This document shows positions 9,824-19,591 of a stretch of 64,000 nucleotides of DNA, piece by piece (position 1 is the stretch's first letter; each line of letters starts with the position of its first letter). Position numbers and translations under genes: made by a program. Origin of the DNA: Vibrio ziniensis (lineage in GTDB: Bacteria > Pseudomonadota > Gammaproteobacteria > Enterobacterales > Vibrionaceae); assembly GCF_011064285.1 (NCBI RefSeq), contig NZ_CP049331.1, positions 62,001 through 126,000 on the forward strand. Direction: 5' to 3'. The notes below the pieces were generated by a model. The model saw only the letters and a list, made by a program, of their open reading frames with translations, was not told the origin of the DNA and did not search any database.

Positions 9824-9858
9824 CACGCCTTCGGTGTCTGACATCGAAGGCGTGTTTT
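9824..9858 (+). terminator. intra-operon terminator after binding-protein gene
   Basis: The 15-bp stem CACGCCTTCGGTGTC / GACATCGAAGGCGTG (one G-T pair) has a single-base loop and is followed by TTTT. It separates the binding protein from the permease genes; partial read-through would explain differential expression. Confidence 0.85.
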
Positions 9859-9977
9859 AACAGCTAGACAGTTAGGCAGTTTATTTTTTCAGTCGGATAA
9901 AGTGTCGTTTTTTAGGCTGAGTATTTTCGCACCGTGTGTGTGTTCCGAATTTTGCATGGAAAGTTAAGGGGCAAGGA

Positions 9978-10955
9978 ATGTTTACGTTTCTGGTCAAGCG
10001 CCTGTTTCAGGCACTGATAGTGATGTTTGTGATCAGTTTAGTGGCGTTTGCCATCCAAGATAACTTGGGTGACCCGCTACGTGAGCTTGTCGGCCAATCT
10101 GTTTCTGAAGCTCAGCGCCAAGCGTTGCGCGATGAACTTGGTCTGAACGATCCCTTCATTACCAAATATACACGCTTTGTTACTGCTGCAGTGCAGGGTG
10201 ACTTAGGCACATCTTATTTCTTCAAACGCCCTGCAATCGACGTGATTCTAGATAAATTAGTGGCAACGCTAGAGCTTGTATTTGGCGCGTCATTAATCAT
10301 TGTGATTTGCTCTATTCCAATTGGTGTTTATACGGCAATAAAACCAAAAAGTCTGTTTACGAAAGTCGTGATGGCCGGCAGTAGTATCGGTATCTCAATC
10401 CCGGTTTTCTTAACAGCGATTATGCTGATGTATATCTTCTCAATTGAATTGGGCTGGCTGCCATCTTATGGCCGTGGTGAAACCTACAATCTACTAGGTT
10501 GGGAATCAGGTTACTTTACCGTTGATGGTTTACTGCACCTGATCTTGCCATGTATCTCATTGGCTTCAATCATGTTGCCGCTGTTTATTCGTTTAGTTCG
10601 TTCTGAAATGTTGGAAGTTCTAAGCTCTGAATACATTAAATTTGCGACAGCAAAAGGTTTACCGCTGAAAAAAATCTACTACCAGCACGCTTTGAAAAAC
10701 ACTATGTTGCCGGTATTAACGGTAGGTGGGGTTCAGATCGGTACTATGGTGGCGTACACCATTTTGACTGAGACAGTATTCCAATGGCCGGGTACAGGCT
10801 TCCTATTCCTTGAAGCGATTAACCGCGTAGATACACCTTTGATTACTGCTTACGTTATTTTCGTAGGTCTAATCTTCGTTGTGACTAACACCGTGGTCGA
10901 TTTGTTATACGGACTGATTAACCCAACCGTAGACTTAACAGGTAAAGGAGCATAA
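9978..10955 (+). CDS. peptide ABC transporter permease, DppB type
   Basis: A 325-residue inner-membrane permease. Its N-terminus MFTFLVKRLFQALIVMFVISLVAF matches DppB/OppB proteins, with about six transmembrane helices and the EAA loop (EYIKFATAKGLPLKKIYYQHALKN). The start at 9978 with AAGG upstream is preferred over a longer in-frame GTG at 9936, because the family starts just before the first helix. It pairs with the DppC-type subunit whose ATG is 3 bp past its stop. Confidence 0.94.
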   Translation: MFTFLVKRLFQALIVMFVISLVAFAIQDNLGDPLRELVGQSVSEAQRQALRDELGLNDPFITKYTRFVTAAVQGDLGTSYFFKRPAIDVILDKLVATLELVFGASLIIVICSIPIGVYTAIKPKSLFTKVVMAGSSIGISIPVFLTAIMLMYIFSIELGWLPSYGRGETYNLLGWESGYFTVDGLLHLILPCISLASIMLPLFIRLVRSEMLEVLSSEYIKFATAKGLPLKKIYYQHALKNTMLPVLTVGGVQIGTMVAYTILTETVFQWPGTGFLFLEAINRVDTPLITAYVIFVGLIFVVTNTVVDLLYGLINPTVDLTGKGA

Positions 10956-10957
10956 TC

Positions 10958-11896
10958 ATGAGTCAATTTTCAGAAGCTCCTTCACGCTGGGAGCGTTTTA
11001 AACAGTCAGATTTTCTGTACTACTTCTTACGTGACAAAGTGGCAATGGTGAGCTTTGCCGTTTGTATGGTATTCCTAGTACTTGCGCTGGCGGCACCGCT
11101 TATTGCACCAACCGATCCATACGATATGTCTTCAATCGATCTTATGGATGCAGAGTTGCCACCATCTTGGATGGAGGGCGGTGATGGGCGTTTCCTATTG
11201 GGCACGGACGAGCAGGGTCGAGATATTTTATCGACCATGCTTTATGGCTCACGTCTTTCATTGACTATCGGTTTCCTTGCGGTAGCGCTTCAGTTAGCTC
11301 TGGGTATCATTATTGGTTTGTCTTCAGGCTACTTTGGTGGTCGTATCGACAGCTACTTAATGCGTTTTGCAGATGTTCAGTTGTCTTTCTCAACCATGAT
11401 GGTGGCGATCATTGTGTCGGCTATTTTCAAAGCGAGTTTTGGCAGCGAGTTCTACAGTAAATATGCGGTATTAATGCTGGTGGTGATCATAGGTGTGGCT
11501 GAGTGGCCTCAGTACGCGCGTACCATCCGTGCATCAGTACTGGCAGAGAAGAAGAAAGAGTATGTAGAAGCGGCTCGTGTAATGGGCTTTAAAGCTCCTC
11601 GTATTATGTTCCGCCATATCTTGCCTAACTGTCTGTCTCCGATTCTAGTGATTTCAACGGTACAAGTGGCAAACGCCATCATGTCTGAAGCGGCACTGTC
11701 ATTCCTTGGCTTAGGTTTGCCAGTTGACCAACCATCGCTTGGTGCTCTGATTAGTATCGGTTTTAACTACATTTTCTCGGGCTCTTGGTGGATCACGGCC
11801 TTCCCTGGTGTGCTGCTTGTAACCTTAGTTTTGGTGATCAACCTACTGGGTGACTGGTTGCGTGATGTATTTAACCCGAAAATCTATAAAGGTTGA
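10958..11896 (+). CDS. peptide ABC transporter permease, DppC type
   Basis: 312 residues with the DppC/OppC layout: cytoplasmic N-terminus, first helix, then a periplasmic loop carrying the family hallmark LLGTDEQGRDILSTMLYGSRLSL, further helices and the EAA loop (YVEAARVMGFKAPRIMFRHILPN). It is translationally close to the DppB-type gene (2-bp gap, GGAGC before the ATG). It ends at a terminator, closing the operon. Confidence 0.95.
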   Translation: MSQFSEAPSRWERFKQSDFLYYFLRDKVAMVSFAVCMVFLVLALAAPLIAPTDPYDMSSIDLMDAELPPSWMEGGDGRFLLGTDEQGRDILSTMLYGSRLSLTIGFLAVALQLALGIIIGLSSGYFGGRIDSYLMRFADVQLSFSTMMVAIIVSAIFKASFGSEFYSKYAVLMLVVIIGVAEWPQYARTIRASVLAEKKKEYVEAARVMGFKAPRIMFRHILPNCLSPILVISTVQVANAIMSEAALSFLGLGLPVDQPSLGALISIGFNYIFSGSWWITAFPGVLLVTLVLVINLLGDWLRDVFNPKIYKG

Positions 11897-11936
11897 TCCT
11901 CGTCGATTGATTTTACTCACATAATCTACCTAAACT

Positions 11937-11967
11937 AGAGCCGTAAGTGATTACGGCTCTTTTTTTG
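11937..11967 (+). terminator. terminator of peptide ABC operon
   Basis: Stem AGAGCCGTAA/TTACGGCTCT, loop GTGA, then seven T's. Confidence 0.93.
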
Positions 11968-12036
11968 CCTATTCTTTTCTCAATGCAAGCTCAGGTAAAG
12001 TAATACAGTAACCATAGTCACCGGAATGGAGAACAT

Positions 12037-12993
12037 ATGGATATCAAGTGGGTCACAATGCCAAAACTTTCGCACCTTTTGTTGATTGGATTACCTTTGG
12101 GTTTCGTTTCTCAGCCACTATTGGCCGCAGAGTCTGACCAGTTTTTGTGTGGAGGGACTCAAACCTCGACCAATGAACTTCCTCTGCTAAACAGCAATTG
12201 CCCCATTGGTCATGGATTGTGGGCCAATGCCACACCGAAAGGACAAGACTCCTTGTTCTGGATTCAGTGTGGGTTGTTAGATCAACCAATATCGTTGAAC
12301 CAAGCGAAAGTACTCTACAAGCATATTTCAACGGATGTGTGGATGAAGCCTGAAGGTAAGGATTTACGTTGTTTGATAGGTCCTTACGAGGATTATGCAA
12401 CGGCTAAAAAAGAACTCGCAGGGGTCAGGAGTGAGAAGCGGTACAAGGAAGCATTTATTCGTGAAGTACGCAAAGGTGAGCAAGATACGCCAGTTGTAAC
12501 GAAGAAGCCTGTGACAAAGCCAAAGAGCGCACCTAAGAAAGTGGCAGAAGTGAAGCCAGCAGTGACCACGCCGAAGCCAATGGTTAAAGCTGAACCTAAA
12601 ATGAAACCAGAGTCGTCCTCTAAATCCACTAAAGCCTCTGCATCGGTAGCTAAAGATGCTGCTATGGTCACTATCCGACGTGAGGCCACACTTAATGGTG
12701 TTCACTATGTTGTGCCTTATGTGATGGACGAAAAAGAACAGTTCTATATGGAGCATGATTTAGCATGGAATCGCTTAAGTTATGCTGCAGCAGAGAAGCG
12801 TTGCCAACAGCTGCAAATGCGCTTGGCGATGGAAGTGGAATGGAAACAACTGCTTGATTCTAAACTTATGGAAAAGGAAAACTGGCCGATTTACTTGCCT
12901 TATTGGGGGCTGAACAACAAAGGCTTCTTTACCACAGGTAAGGTAACAACCTTAAAAGGGGACTCCTTACTGAACGTTCTTTGCGTAAAATAA
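12037..12993 (+). CDS. exported SPOR-like envelope protein with K/P-rich linker
   Basis: 318 residues. A hydrophobic signal sequence (about 9-31) precedes a region containing LFWIQCGLLDQPISLNQAKVL...DLRCLIGPYEDYATAKKEL, which reads like a SPOR (peptidoglycan-binding) repeat. A low-complexity Lys/Pro/Ala linker (about 150-205) and a C-terminal domain with paired cysteines follow. That domain (AWNRLSYAAAEKRCQQLQMRLAMEVEW) vaguely recalls C-type-lectin-like folds; this is only a visual resemblance. The start has GGAG 5 bp upstream. Septal or cell-wall association is inferred from SPOR. The TAA stop abuts a MITE. Confidence 0.7.
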   Translation: MDIKWVTMPKLSHLLLIGLPLGFVSQPLLAAESDQFLCGGTQTSTNELPLLNSNCPIGHGLWANATPKGQDSLFWIQCGLLDQPISLNQAKVLYKHISTDVWMKPEGKDLRCLIGPYEDYATAKKELAGVRSEKRYKEAFIREVRKGEQDTPVVTKKPVTKPKSAPKKVAEVKPAVTTPKPMVKAEPKMKPESSSKSTKASASVAKDAAMVTIRREATLNGVHYVVPYVMDEKEQFYMEHDLAWNRLSYAAAEKRCQQLQMRLAMEVEWKQLLDSKLMEKENWPIYLPYWGLNNKGFFTTGKVTTLKGDSLLNVLCVK

Positions 12994-13064
12994 TACCAGC
13001 CTGGATGAATGCGTGTTTGCTTATCGACGCCCATTCACTGATCAGGAAATTTTCCAGAATGGTA
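12994..13064 (-). mobile_element. 71-bp internally deleted TACCAT MITE, copy 3
   Basis: Reverse orientation relative to copy 1. It keeps both ends (TACCAGCCTGG and CCAGAATGGTA) and the segment TTATCGACGCCCATTCACTGATCAGG, but lacks about 95 bp of the interior. It begins directly after the TAA stop of the SPOR-like gene; the flanks are TAA and TGA, a duplication with one mismatch. Confidence 0.8.
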
Positions 13065-13095
13065 TGATTAGGAAATTAATGTTATTGGTATTAAT

Positions 13096-13127
13096 AAAAA
13101 ACCCAGTGAAGTCACTGGGTTTTTTTA
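13096..13127. terminator. bidirectional terminator between SPOR-like gene and RND operon
   Basis: AACCCAGTGA/TCACTGGGTT stem with an A-run before and a T-run after; it serves both convergent units. Confidence 0.92.
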
Positions 13128-13143
13128 TCGTTAGATAAGATGA

Positions 13144-16100
13144 TTATGCATCTTCAGGAATCTTATGTGGTTGTGTACGGAAAAACTTCATTACAATCAC
13201 AAAGAACACGGGAACGAAGAAGATTGCCAGAATCGTCGCAGCAAACATACCACCCACAACACCCCAACCAATTGCGTTACGGCTAGCCGCACCTGCACCA
13301 GTACTTAGTGCCAGTGGAAGTACACCCAAGATGAAGGCAAATGATGTCATCATAATTGGACGTAAACGCATACGACACGCTTCGACGGTTGCACTAATTA
13401 AGTCTTGTCCTTCGTCATAAAGTGCTTTCGCAAACTCAACAATCAGGATGGCGTTTTTCGCAGACAAACCAATGGTTGTTAACAAACCTACTTGGAAGTA
13501 GATGTCGTTAGATAGCGATTTCAATGTAGCTGCTGCAATAGCACCAAATACACCTAATGGAACCACCATGATGACAGAGAACGGCACACTCCAACTTTCG
13601 TATAGAGCTGCAAGGCTCAAGAATACGATTAGGATAGAGAGCGCATAAAGCAGTGGTGCTTGTGAGCCGGTTTGTACTTCTTGGTAGGAAGCTCCTGTCC
13701 ACTGTAGACCAATCCCCTGAGGCAACTGAGCAACGATGTTACTGATGGCTTGCATTGCATCACCGGTACTCATACCCGCTGCCGCAGAACCTTGAATGTT
13801 CACCGCAGGAACACCATTGTAGCGTTCTAGACGAGGAGAACCGTAAGTCCAGTCGGTAGTTGCAAACGCTTTAAATGGAACCATCTCATCTTTGCTGTTT
13901 TTCACATGCCACAGACTAAGATCTTCTGGTGTCATACGGTATTGAGCATCCGCTTGCAGGTATACTTTTTTAACACGACCGTTATCGATAAAGTCGTTAA
14001 CGTAGCTCGAACCCAGTGCTGTTGATAGCGTGCTGTTGATATCAGATACAGACAGACCCATCGCCATCGCTTTTTCATAGTCAATGTTGATGCGGAATTG
14101 AGGCGTATCTTCCATACCATTTGGACGAACACCGGTTAGATTCGGGTTTTGTGCCGCCATACCTAATAGCTGGTTACGCGCTTGGATCAGTTTGTCGTGC
14201 CCTAAGTTTGCGTTATCAGTGAGATAAGCATCAAAGCCTGTTGCGTTACCTAAACCCATGATCGCTGGAACGTTAAAGGTATAGATGTTTGCCTCTTTCA
14301 CTTGAGAGAATGCACCCCAAGCACGACCAACAATAGCGTTTACTGACATCGCAGGGTTAGTACGTTCGTCCCAATCTTTAAGACGGATGAACGCCATACC
14401 CATGTTCTGACCTTGACCTGCGAAGCTGAAGCCTGAAACAGTAAAGACTGACAGAACAGAGTCAGATTCGTTTTCCATAAAGTGTTTTTCAACTTTATCC
14501 ATCACTTCCAACGTTTGCTCTTGAGTTGAACCCGCTGGCAACTGGATGATGGAGAGGAAAATACCTTGGTCTTCTTCTGGAACGAAAGAAGTCGGTAGAC
14601 GAGTCCAAAGAGTACCTAGAATAGCAACAATGATGACGTACATAGCAAGGTAGCGAATTCGTTGATTCACGCCTTTGCTCACTACATTTCTATAGCCGTG
14701 TGTACCGCGATCAAAGGCTGTGTTGAACCAAGCCAGTGGACCACGGCGAACGTGGTGTTCACCTTTATGCATTGGTTTTAGCAACGTTGCACAAAGTGCA
14801 GGAGTCAGAACCATTGCCACGATAACCGACAGTACCATTGACGATACGATAGTCAGTGAGAATTGACGGTAAATTGCACCCGCCGCGCCGCCGAAGAATG
14901 CCATCGGAATGAATACCGCACTCAGTACCATCGCGATACCGACTAGTGCTCCGGTAATCTGTCCCATCGATTTACGAGTAGCTTCACGCGGCGCAAGACC
15001 ATCTTCAGCCATTACCCGCTCAACGTTCTCTACTACAACGATAGCATCGTCAACCAGCAGACCGATCGCCAGCACTAAACCGAACATGGTTAGGGTGTTG
15101 ATCGAGAAACCAAATGCGGCCATAACACCGAAAGTACCAAGCAATACCACCGGAACGGCAATCGTTGGGATTAACGTTGCACGGAAGTTTTGCAAGAACA
15201 GATACATCACGAGGAATACTAGAACGATCGCTTCAATCAGCGTATGAACTACTTCTTCGATAGAAATCTGAACGAACGGCGTAGTGTCGTATGGATAGAT
15301 AACCTCAATGTTGTCTGGGAACGTTGGGGTCATCTCTTGAATGCGAGCTTTCACTAGCTGAGAGGTTTCAAGCGCGTTAGCACCTGTTGCCAGCTTAATC
15401 GCAATACCAGCAGCGTATTTACCGTTGTACAGTGCAACAGCTTGGTAGCTTTCAGCGCCCAACTCAACACGAGCCACATCTTTCAAACGAATTTGCGCAC
15501 CATCGGTGTCAACGCGTAATAGGATGTTTTGGAACTCAGAGACCGTTCTCATACGGCTTTGCGCAGTAATGGTTGCGTTTAGACGCTGCCCTTTCACTGA
15601 TGGCGCTGCACCTAACTGGCCCACAGACACTTGCGTGTTCTGTGCACTGATCGCTGACTTCACCTGAGCTGGTGTTAGGCTGTATTTGTTCAGTTTATTT
15701 GGATCCAGCCAGATACGCATTGCGTTCTGTGCACCAAACACTTGAACTTCACCCACACCTTGAACACGGCTTAGTGGATCTTTTACGTTCGAAATCATGT
15801 AGTCAGAAAGGTCAGTGTTGTCCATGCTGCCGTCTGTTGAGACGAAGCCAACAACCATCAAGAATGAGCTAGATGATTTTGAAACGGTAATACCTTGTTG
15901 TTGTACTTCGCTTGGTAGAGTCGCTTCTGCTAAGGCGAGTTTGTTCTGTACCTGAACTTGAGCGATATCCGCATCCGTACCACTTTCAAAAGTCAGTGTG
16001 ATGCTGAAAGAACCCGATGAACTACTTTGAGACGACATATAAATCAGGTTATCAATCCCGTTCATATTTTGTTCGATCGTCTGTGTCACACTGTTTTCGA

Positions 16101-16269
16101 CCGTATCAGCAGATGCACCAGGATAGGTACCTGATATGATTACTGTCGGCGGTGCGATATCCGGATATTGGGATACCGGTAGTGTCATGATCGACAGCAC
16201 ACCTGCTAGCATGATGATTATTGCAATCACCCAAGCAAAGATTGGGCGATCTATAAAAAATCGAGCCAT
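13144..16269 (-). CDS. AcrB-family (HAE1) RND multidrug efflux pump
   Basis: A 1041-residue inner-membrane proton/drug antiporter. The N-terminus [17 protein letters not shown] is typical. The proton-relay aspartates are in [16 protein letters not shown] (about residues 407-408) and the partner lysine in [15 protein letters not shown]. It has twelve predicted helices with two large periplasmic loops. The adaptor gene lies 3 bp upstream on the same strand, as in Vibrio vexAB/vmeAB and E. coli acrAB. It would export bile salts, detergents and antibiotics via TolC; this substrate range is known for the family and not shown here. Which Vibrio RND paralogue it is cannot be settled by eye. Confidence 0.96.
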   Translation of the reverse strand: MARFFIDRPIFAWVIAIIIMLAGVLSIMTLPVSQYPDIAPPTVIISGTYPGASADTVENSVTQTIEQNMNGIDNLIYMSSQSSSSGSFSITLTFESGTDADIAQVQVQNKLALAEATLPSEVQQQGITVSKSSSSFLMVVGFVSTDGSMDNTDLSDYMISNVKDPLSRVQGVGEVQVFGAQNAMRIWLDPNKLNKYSLTPAQVKSAISAQNTQVSVGQLGAAPSVKGQRLNATITAQSRMRTVSEFQNILLRVDTDGAQIRLKDVARVELGAESYQAVALYNGKYAAGIAIKLATGANALETSQLVKARIQEMTPTFPDNIEVIYPYDTTPFVQISIEEVVHTLIEAIVLVFLVMYLFLQNFRATLIPTIAVPVVLLGTFGVMAAFGFSINTLTMFGLVLAIGLLVDDAIVVVENVERVMAEDGLAPREATRKSMGQITGALVGIAMVLSAVFIPMAFFGGAAGAIYRQFSLTIVSSMVLSVIVAMVLTPALCATLLKPMHKGEHHVRRGPLAWFNTAFDRGTHGYRNVVSKGVNQRIRYLAMYVIIVAILGTLWTRLPTSFVPEEDQGIFLSIIQLPAGSTQEQTLEVMDKVEKHFMENESDSVLSVFTVSGFSFAGQGQNMGMAFIRLKDWDERTNPAMSVNAIVGRAWGAFSQVKEANIYTFNVPAIMGLGNATGFDAYLTDNANLGHDKLIQARNQLLGMAAQNPNLTGVRPNGMEDTPQFRINIDYEKAMAMGLSVSDINSTLSTALGSSYVNDFIDNGRVKKVYLQADAQYRMTPEDLSLWHVKNSKDEMVPFKAFATTDWTYGSPRLERYNGVPAVNIQGSAAAGMSTGDAMQAISNIVAQLPQGIGLQWTGASYQEVQTGSQAPLLYALSILIVFLSLAALYESWSVPFSVIMVVPLGVFGAIAAATLKSLSNDIYFQVGLLTTIGLSAKNAILIVEFAKALYDEGQDLISATVEACRMRLRPIMMTSFAFILGVLPLALSTGAGAASRNAIGWGVVGGMFAATILAIFFVPVFFVIVMKFFRTQPHKIPEDA

Positions 16270-16272
16270 ATC

Positions 16273-17424
16273 TTATTGTTCCTTAGATGATTCCATGACT
16301 TGTGGGTTAACCGTGCTGCCAGCACGTACTTTTTGCAGACCTGCCACAATGACGGTTTCACCAGCTTCTAAGCCAGAATCAATCAACCATTGAGAACCTA
16401 CGGTATGTGTTGCAACAACGGCTCGGCTTTCAACTACGTTTTCAGCATTAACAACTAAAACAGAGGCTTCACCACGAGCGTTGCGGCTTAGTGCTGTTTG
16501 AGGAACAAGAATGGCGTTTGCACGGTCTTCTGTTGGTAGTTGAGCTCGAACATAAAGACCTGGTAATAGGAATTGATCTGGGTTTGGCAGAGTTGCACGA
16601 ACGTTTACCGTACCAGTGTTTTCATTAACAGATACTTCAGCAAATTGTAGCGTTGCTTTTTGCTCGATCGGCGTACCGTCATCTAGGAATAAATTGATGC
16701 CTTTCAGTTCATCTTTTTCTTTACCTGCACTTTGGCGCAGTTTTAGAAGTTCGTTACTTGGTTGAGAAAGGTCAACATAAAGAGGGTCTAGCTGCTGAAT
16801 GGTTGCAAGCGCATCCGTTTGGTTAGCAGTAACCAATGCACCTTCTGTGACAATTGAACGACCGATACGACCTGAAATTGGTGCTTTAATGTGCGTGTAA
16901 TCAAGGTCGATTTGTGCAGCGTTAACATTCGCTTGTGCCGCTTTTACTGAAGCCAATGCTTCTTTGTAAGTTGCTTGGGCATCTTCATAATCTTGTTGAC
17001 TTACTGCGTGCTTTTTAACCAGTTCGTTATAGCGTTTTGCTTGAAGCTCTGTACGGCTTAATGTTGCTTCTGCTTTTGCTAGGTTCGCTTTCATACTTGC
17101 CAATGACGCTTGGTAAGTTGAAGCATCAAGTTCAAATAGAACATCACCTTTTTCAACTAAGCTACCTTCAACAAATTTACGTGCAGTAATAATACCGCGT
17201 ACCTGAGGACGTACTTCTGCGATTCGGAAAGCATTCGTACGACCAGGCAAGGTGCTAGTTACATTAACAGACTGAGTCGCTACTTTAATAACGTCTACCG
17301 CTACAGCTGGTGCAGCACCGTTAGCTACCGCCGCTGGCTTGGCGTCTGGTTGACATCCTGCAAGCACAATTGCTGCTGCAATTGTGGTCAACCAAGTTTT
17401 CGACAAGGATTTACCTTGGCCCAT
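16273..17424 (-). CDS. AcrA-type lipoprotein adaptor of RND efflux pump
   Basis: 383 residues from the chosen start. A lipobox (IVLAGC) follows the signal sequence, so the mature protein is lipid-anchored in the periplasm, as in AcrA/VexA. It contains lipoyl halves (VRPQVRGIITARKFVEGSLV; IKAPISGRIGRS), an alpha-hairpin and beta-barrel regions. Start 17424 is used because AAAGGAGAG sits 8-9 bp upstream; the in-frame ATG at 17454 lacks ribosome-site spacing and would lengthen the signal sequence. It forms a two-gene operon with the pump. No TetR-type regulator is adjacent, unlike many acrAB loci. Confidence 0.95.
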   Translation of the reverse strand: MGQGKSLSKTWLTTIAAAIVLAGCQPDAKPAAVANGAAPAVAVDVIKVATQSVNVTSTLPGRTNAFRIAEVRPQVRGIITARKFVEGSLVEKGDVLFELDASTYQASLASMKANLAKAEATLSRTELQAKRYNELVKKHAVSQQDYEDAQATYKEALASVKAAQANVNAAQIDLDYTHIKAPISGRIGRSIVTEGALVTANQTDALATIQQLDPLYVDLSQPSNELLKLRQSAGKEKDELKGINLFLDDGTPIEQKATLQFAEVSVNENTGTVNVRATLPNPDQFLLPGLYVRAQLPTEDRANAILVPQTALSRNARGEASVLVVNAENVVESRAVVATHTVGSQWLIDSGLEAGETVIVAGLQKVRAGSTVNPQVMESSKEQ

Positions 17425-17454
17425 ATGTTTCTCTCCTTTACCACTAGAACTCAT

Positions 17455-17736
17455 CCTGCACGCTTCCTTTTTATGCTTTGAAGGTAGTCGATAGGCAGAA
17501 CGCTAATTGGAACTCAAATGTAGTTATACAAATATTGATAGTATAAATAACCCGCAGTTAATAATTGGTTAAGACATCGGTTCGTTACAACTTGTAAGGA
17601 TGACTTTGTCATTTATTGCACAGTTGGACAAGACCCTACACGCAATTCATCACTAATACTAATGAAAAAGATGAAAATATATGCTTGGCAAACTTTTGCG
17701 GTGGAAAGTGAGAATTAAAAATGGAGTGCAGGAGAC
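17455..17736. promoter_or_regulatory. promoter region of AcrAB-type efflux operon
   Basis: About 280 bp with no gene, lying between the deiminase terminator and the leftward efflux operon. The leftward promoter must be here; no clear operator was recognised. Confidence 0.4.
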
Positions 17737-17769
17737 GAAAAAGCGGCCTACTCAAAGAGCAAACCGCTT
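17737..17769 (-). terminator. terminator of deiminase gene
   Basis: On the minus strand AAGCGG pairs with CCGCTT across a loop of about 20 nt, followed by TTTTT. Short stem, moderate support. Confidence 0.6.
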
Positions 17770-17782
17770 GAGAGATTCTGCG

Positions 17783-18661
17783 TTATTTAGCGATTCGTAC
17801 GATAGGGTTGGTTAAGCATGTCGGTCCGCCTTCACAAGCCATGCATAGAGCCTCACCTTCAAAAACAGTTACTTTAGTGCCGCTCTCTTCCATTACTGAT
17901 TTCGTTTTTGGGAAGCCATCGATCATGATGCAGTGATCGGGTGAAGTAGGCAGAACATTCAGGTTGAGCCCAAACGAAGCCTCAAATTCATCCGCAGGCG
18001 CGACCACCATTTCGATGCCACGCTGTTTCAGTAGAGTCCAAAGTGCTGCTGGAATCAGTGGCGGGTGAACCAAATATTTAGTTTCCGTGAGTGGAGAAAT
18101 GACAGACATGAGATGCAAACATGCTTCTTCGCCTGTCCAGTAAGGCATATCAAATCCAAGTACGGTTACTCCGTGAGGATTGAGTAATTGGTTGAGTTGC
18201 TCAACACCTTCTCGGTTGGAGCGAAATCCTAGTCCGACGATGAGCGTGCTTTCGTCCAACCAAATGATGTCGCCACCTTCCACTTTAGCGTCGCCCGTTA
18301 ATTCACCCAGCACCGGAATTCCCGCTTTCTCGTAAGCGCGTTTGTGCAGTGCAGGCTCAGGAGTGCGTAGCGGTTTACCCATGCGAAGTGGGATTGCACC
18401 CGCTTTGGTCACCAATGATGCATCTCTGGTAAACATCGCATCAGCCAGCTCTTCACTCGCTTCGTCAATCCAGACTATTTCTGCACCAGAAGTTTCAATC
18501 AGGCTGGCAAACTCGTCATACTGTTGCAGTGCTTTTTCAGCATTGAACAGTGAGTTGTAGTGCCATTTCTGCGGGTCGGCGTTCAGCAGACTATTTCCAG
18601 GGCGGCGCATCAGTACGCGTGTCATTGGTTCAGCCATTAATTGGCAGCCGTAGTTCCCCAT
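17783..18661 (-). CDS. amidinotransferase/dimethylarginine dimethylaminohydrolase-family deiminase
   Basis: 292 residues of the guanidino-group-modifying (ADI/DDAH) superfamily. Visible active-site features: VEGGDIIWLDE (acidic residues that bind the guanidino group), ACLHLMSVISPL (catalytic His, as in FLHL of DDAH) and the C-terminal nucleophile in GGPTCLTNPI (Cys 282). Such enzymes hydrolyse arginine or methylarginines to citrulline plus an amine. The substrate here is not known. The start at 18661 has AAGGAG 6 bp upstream. It is divergent from a TetR regulator, with two palindromic operators 40-60 bp upstream of its start, so substrate-responsive control is likely. Confidence 0.85.
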   Translation of the reverse strand: MGNYGCQLMAEPMTRVLMRRPGNSLLNADPQKWHYNSLFNAEKALQQYDEFASLIETSGAEIVWIDEASEELADAMFTRDASLVTKAGAIPLRMGKPLRTPEPALHKRAYEKAGIPVLGELTGDAKVEGGDIIWLDESTLIVGLGFRSNREGVEQLNQLLNPHGVTVLGFDMPYWTGEEACLHLMSVISPLTETKYLVHPPLIPAALWTLLKQRGIEMVVAPADEFEASFGLNLNVLPTSPDHCIMIDGFPKTKSVMEESGTKVTVFEGEALCMACEGGPTCLTNPIVRIAK

Positions 18662-18704
18662 TGCATTCTCCTTATGACTGGGTAATTAAACTCTGTGTTA
18701 AACA

Positions 18705-18738
18705 TTATACAAATGTATAAATTTATACAAGTGTATAA
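18705..18738. promoter_or_regulatory. tandem palindromic operator between deiminase and TetR gene
   Basis: Two copies of TTATACANNTGTATAA lie at 18705-18720 (TTATACAAATGTATAA) and 18723-18738 (TTATACAAGTGTATAA), 18 bp apart start to start, so on nearly the same DNA face. They lie between the divergent deiminase and TetR genes and are the obvious binding site for that regulator. Confidence 0.8.
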
Positions 18739-18858
18739 TTTTGATTTTGAAAATGAGCTTTTGGGTTATGATAGTCACAGAGCGTTGAATGAAGGCTTGA
18801 TTGGATGGCTCCACCTTTGGTGATATAGCCACAAGCAGCTGAAATAGAATGGAATGAA

Positions 18859-19521
18859 ATGAGTAAGCAAAACAAAGCACCAAGAGAAGAAGCATCAAAC
18901 AATCGCAAAGATGAGTTGATTGAAGCTACACTGCGTCTAATCGCAACCGATGGGATTAAAGCTGCTACGGTTCGTTCTATTTCTGAACAGGCAAAGGTTA
19001 CTCAAGGACTGATTCGTTATCATTTCAAGAGTAAAGACGACCTCATCATTGCTGCTTATGAAAAGCACATGACCAATCTAATCGATTTGGCAGCGCAAGC
19101 CGCAGAAGGTGAGTTCGATTGTGCTAAGAAACGCCTAGCTCGTTTCGTTCAGGCTTCAGTATTGCCACCGATTGTCGATTCGCAAGCTATTGCACTATGG
19201 GCTGGCTTCTTCCAAATGCTGTTTCACAACCCAGCAATGAGAGAAAGTCACCGAAAAACCTATAACTTGCTGCGATTGCACTTAAAAAAGCTGATTGAAG
19301 ATGTTTTGGTGGAAGAGGCTCGGAGTTTTGATGAGCCCGAACTGAGAAGGCTCAGCATCGCCTGCAACGCGGTACTTGATGGCTTATGGATTGAAGGTGG
19401 CGCTTTGCCGGAGGAGCTTAGCTCACAAGAGCTGGTGGATGTGGCTGTGACGACTTTCGGTCAAGTGATTGGTGTCGAGTTGATGAGCCATATTCAATCA
19501 GAGCTACAACCACCGTTTTGA
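18859..19521 (+). CDS. TetR/AcrR-family transcriptional regulator (BetI-like)
   Basis: 220 residues. The N-terminal TetR helix-turn-helix is clear: RKDELIEATLRLIATDGIKAATVRSISEQAKVTQGLIRYHFKSKDDL at about 16-62, close to the BetI pattern. The C-terminal ligand domain resembles BetI (ALWAGFFQMLFHNPAMRESHRKTY). It is divergent from the deiminase and has the double palindrome upstream, so it probably represses the deiminase and itself. The inducer is unknown; a guanidino compound or methylarginine would fit the context. Confidence 0.88.
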   Translation: MSKQNKAPREEASNNRKDELIEATLRLIATDGIKAATVRSISEQAKVTQGLIRYHFKSKDDLIIAAYEKHMTNLIDLAAQAAEGEFDCAKKRLARFVQASVLPPIVDSQAIALWAGFFQMLFHNPAMRESHRKTYNLLRLHLKKLIEDVLVEEARSFDEPELRRLSIACNAVLDGLWIEGGALPEELSSQELVDVAVTTFGQVIGVELMSHIQSELQPPF

Positions 19522-19546
19522 ATTAACATAGTTTTTGATCCAACAA

Positions 19547-19571
19547 GAAGCCCCGCATTTGCGAGGCTTTT
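19547..19571. terminator. terminator between TetR gene and gor
   Basis: GCCCCGC/GCGAGGC stem (one mismatch/G-T pair), short loop ATTT, then TTTT. It can act for either convergent gene. Confidence 0.7.
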
Positions 19572-19591
19572 GCATCTTAGGAGGTTGCGAA

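Noticed and set aside
13144..17424. Possible recent acquisition of the RND operon
   Set aside because: Base composition and codon use look like the neighbours and there are no flanking mobile features other than the small MITE; an ordinary core efflux locus.
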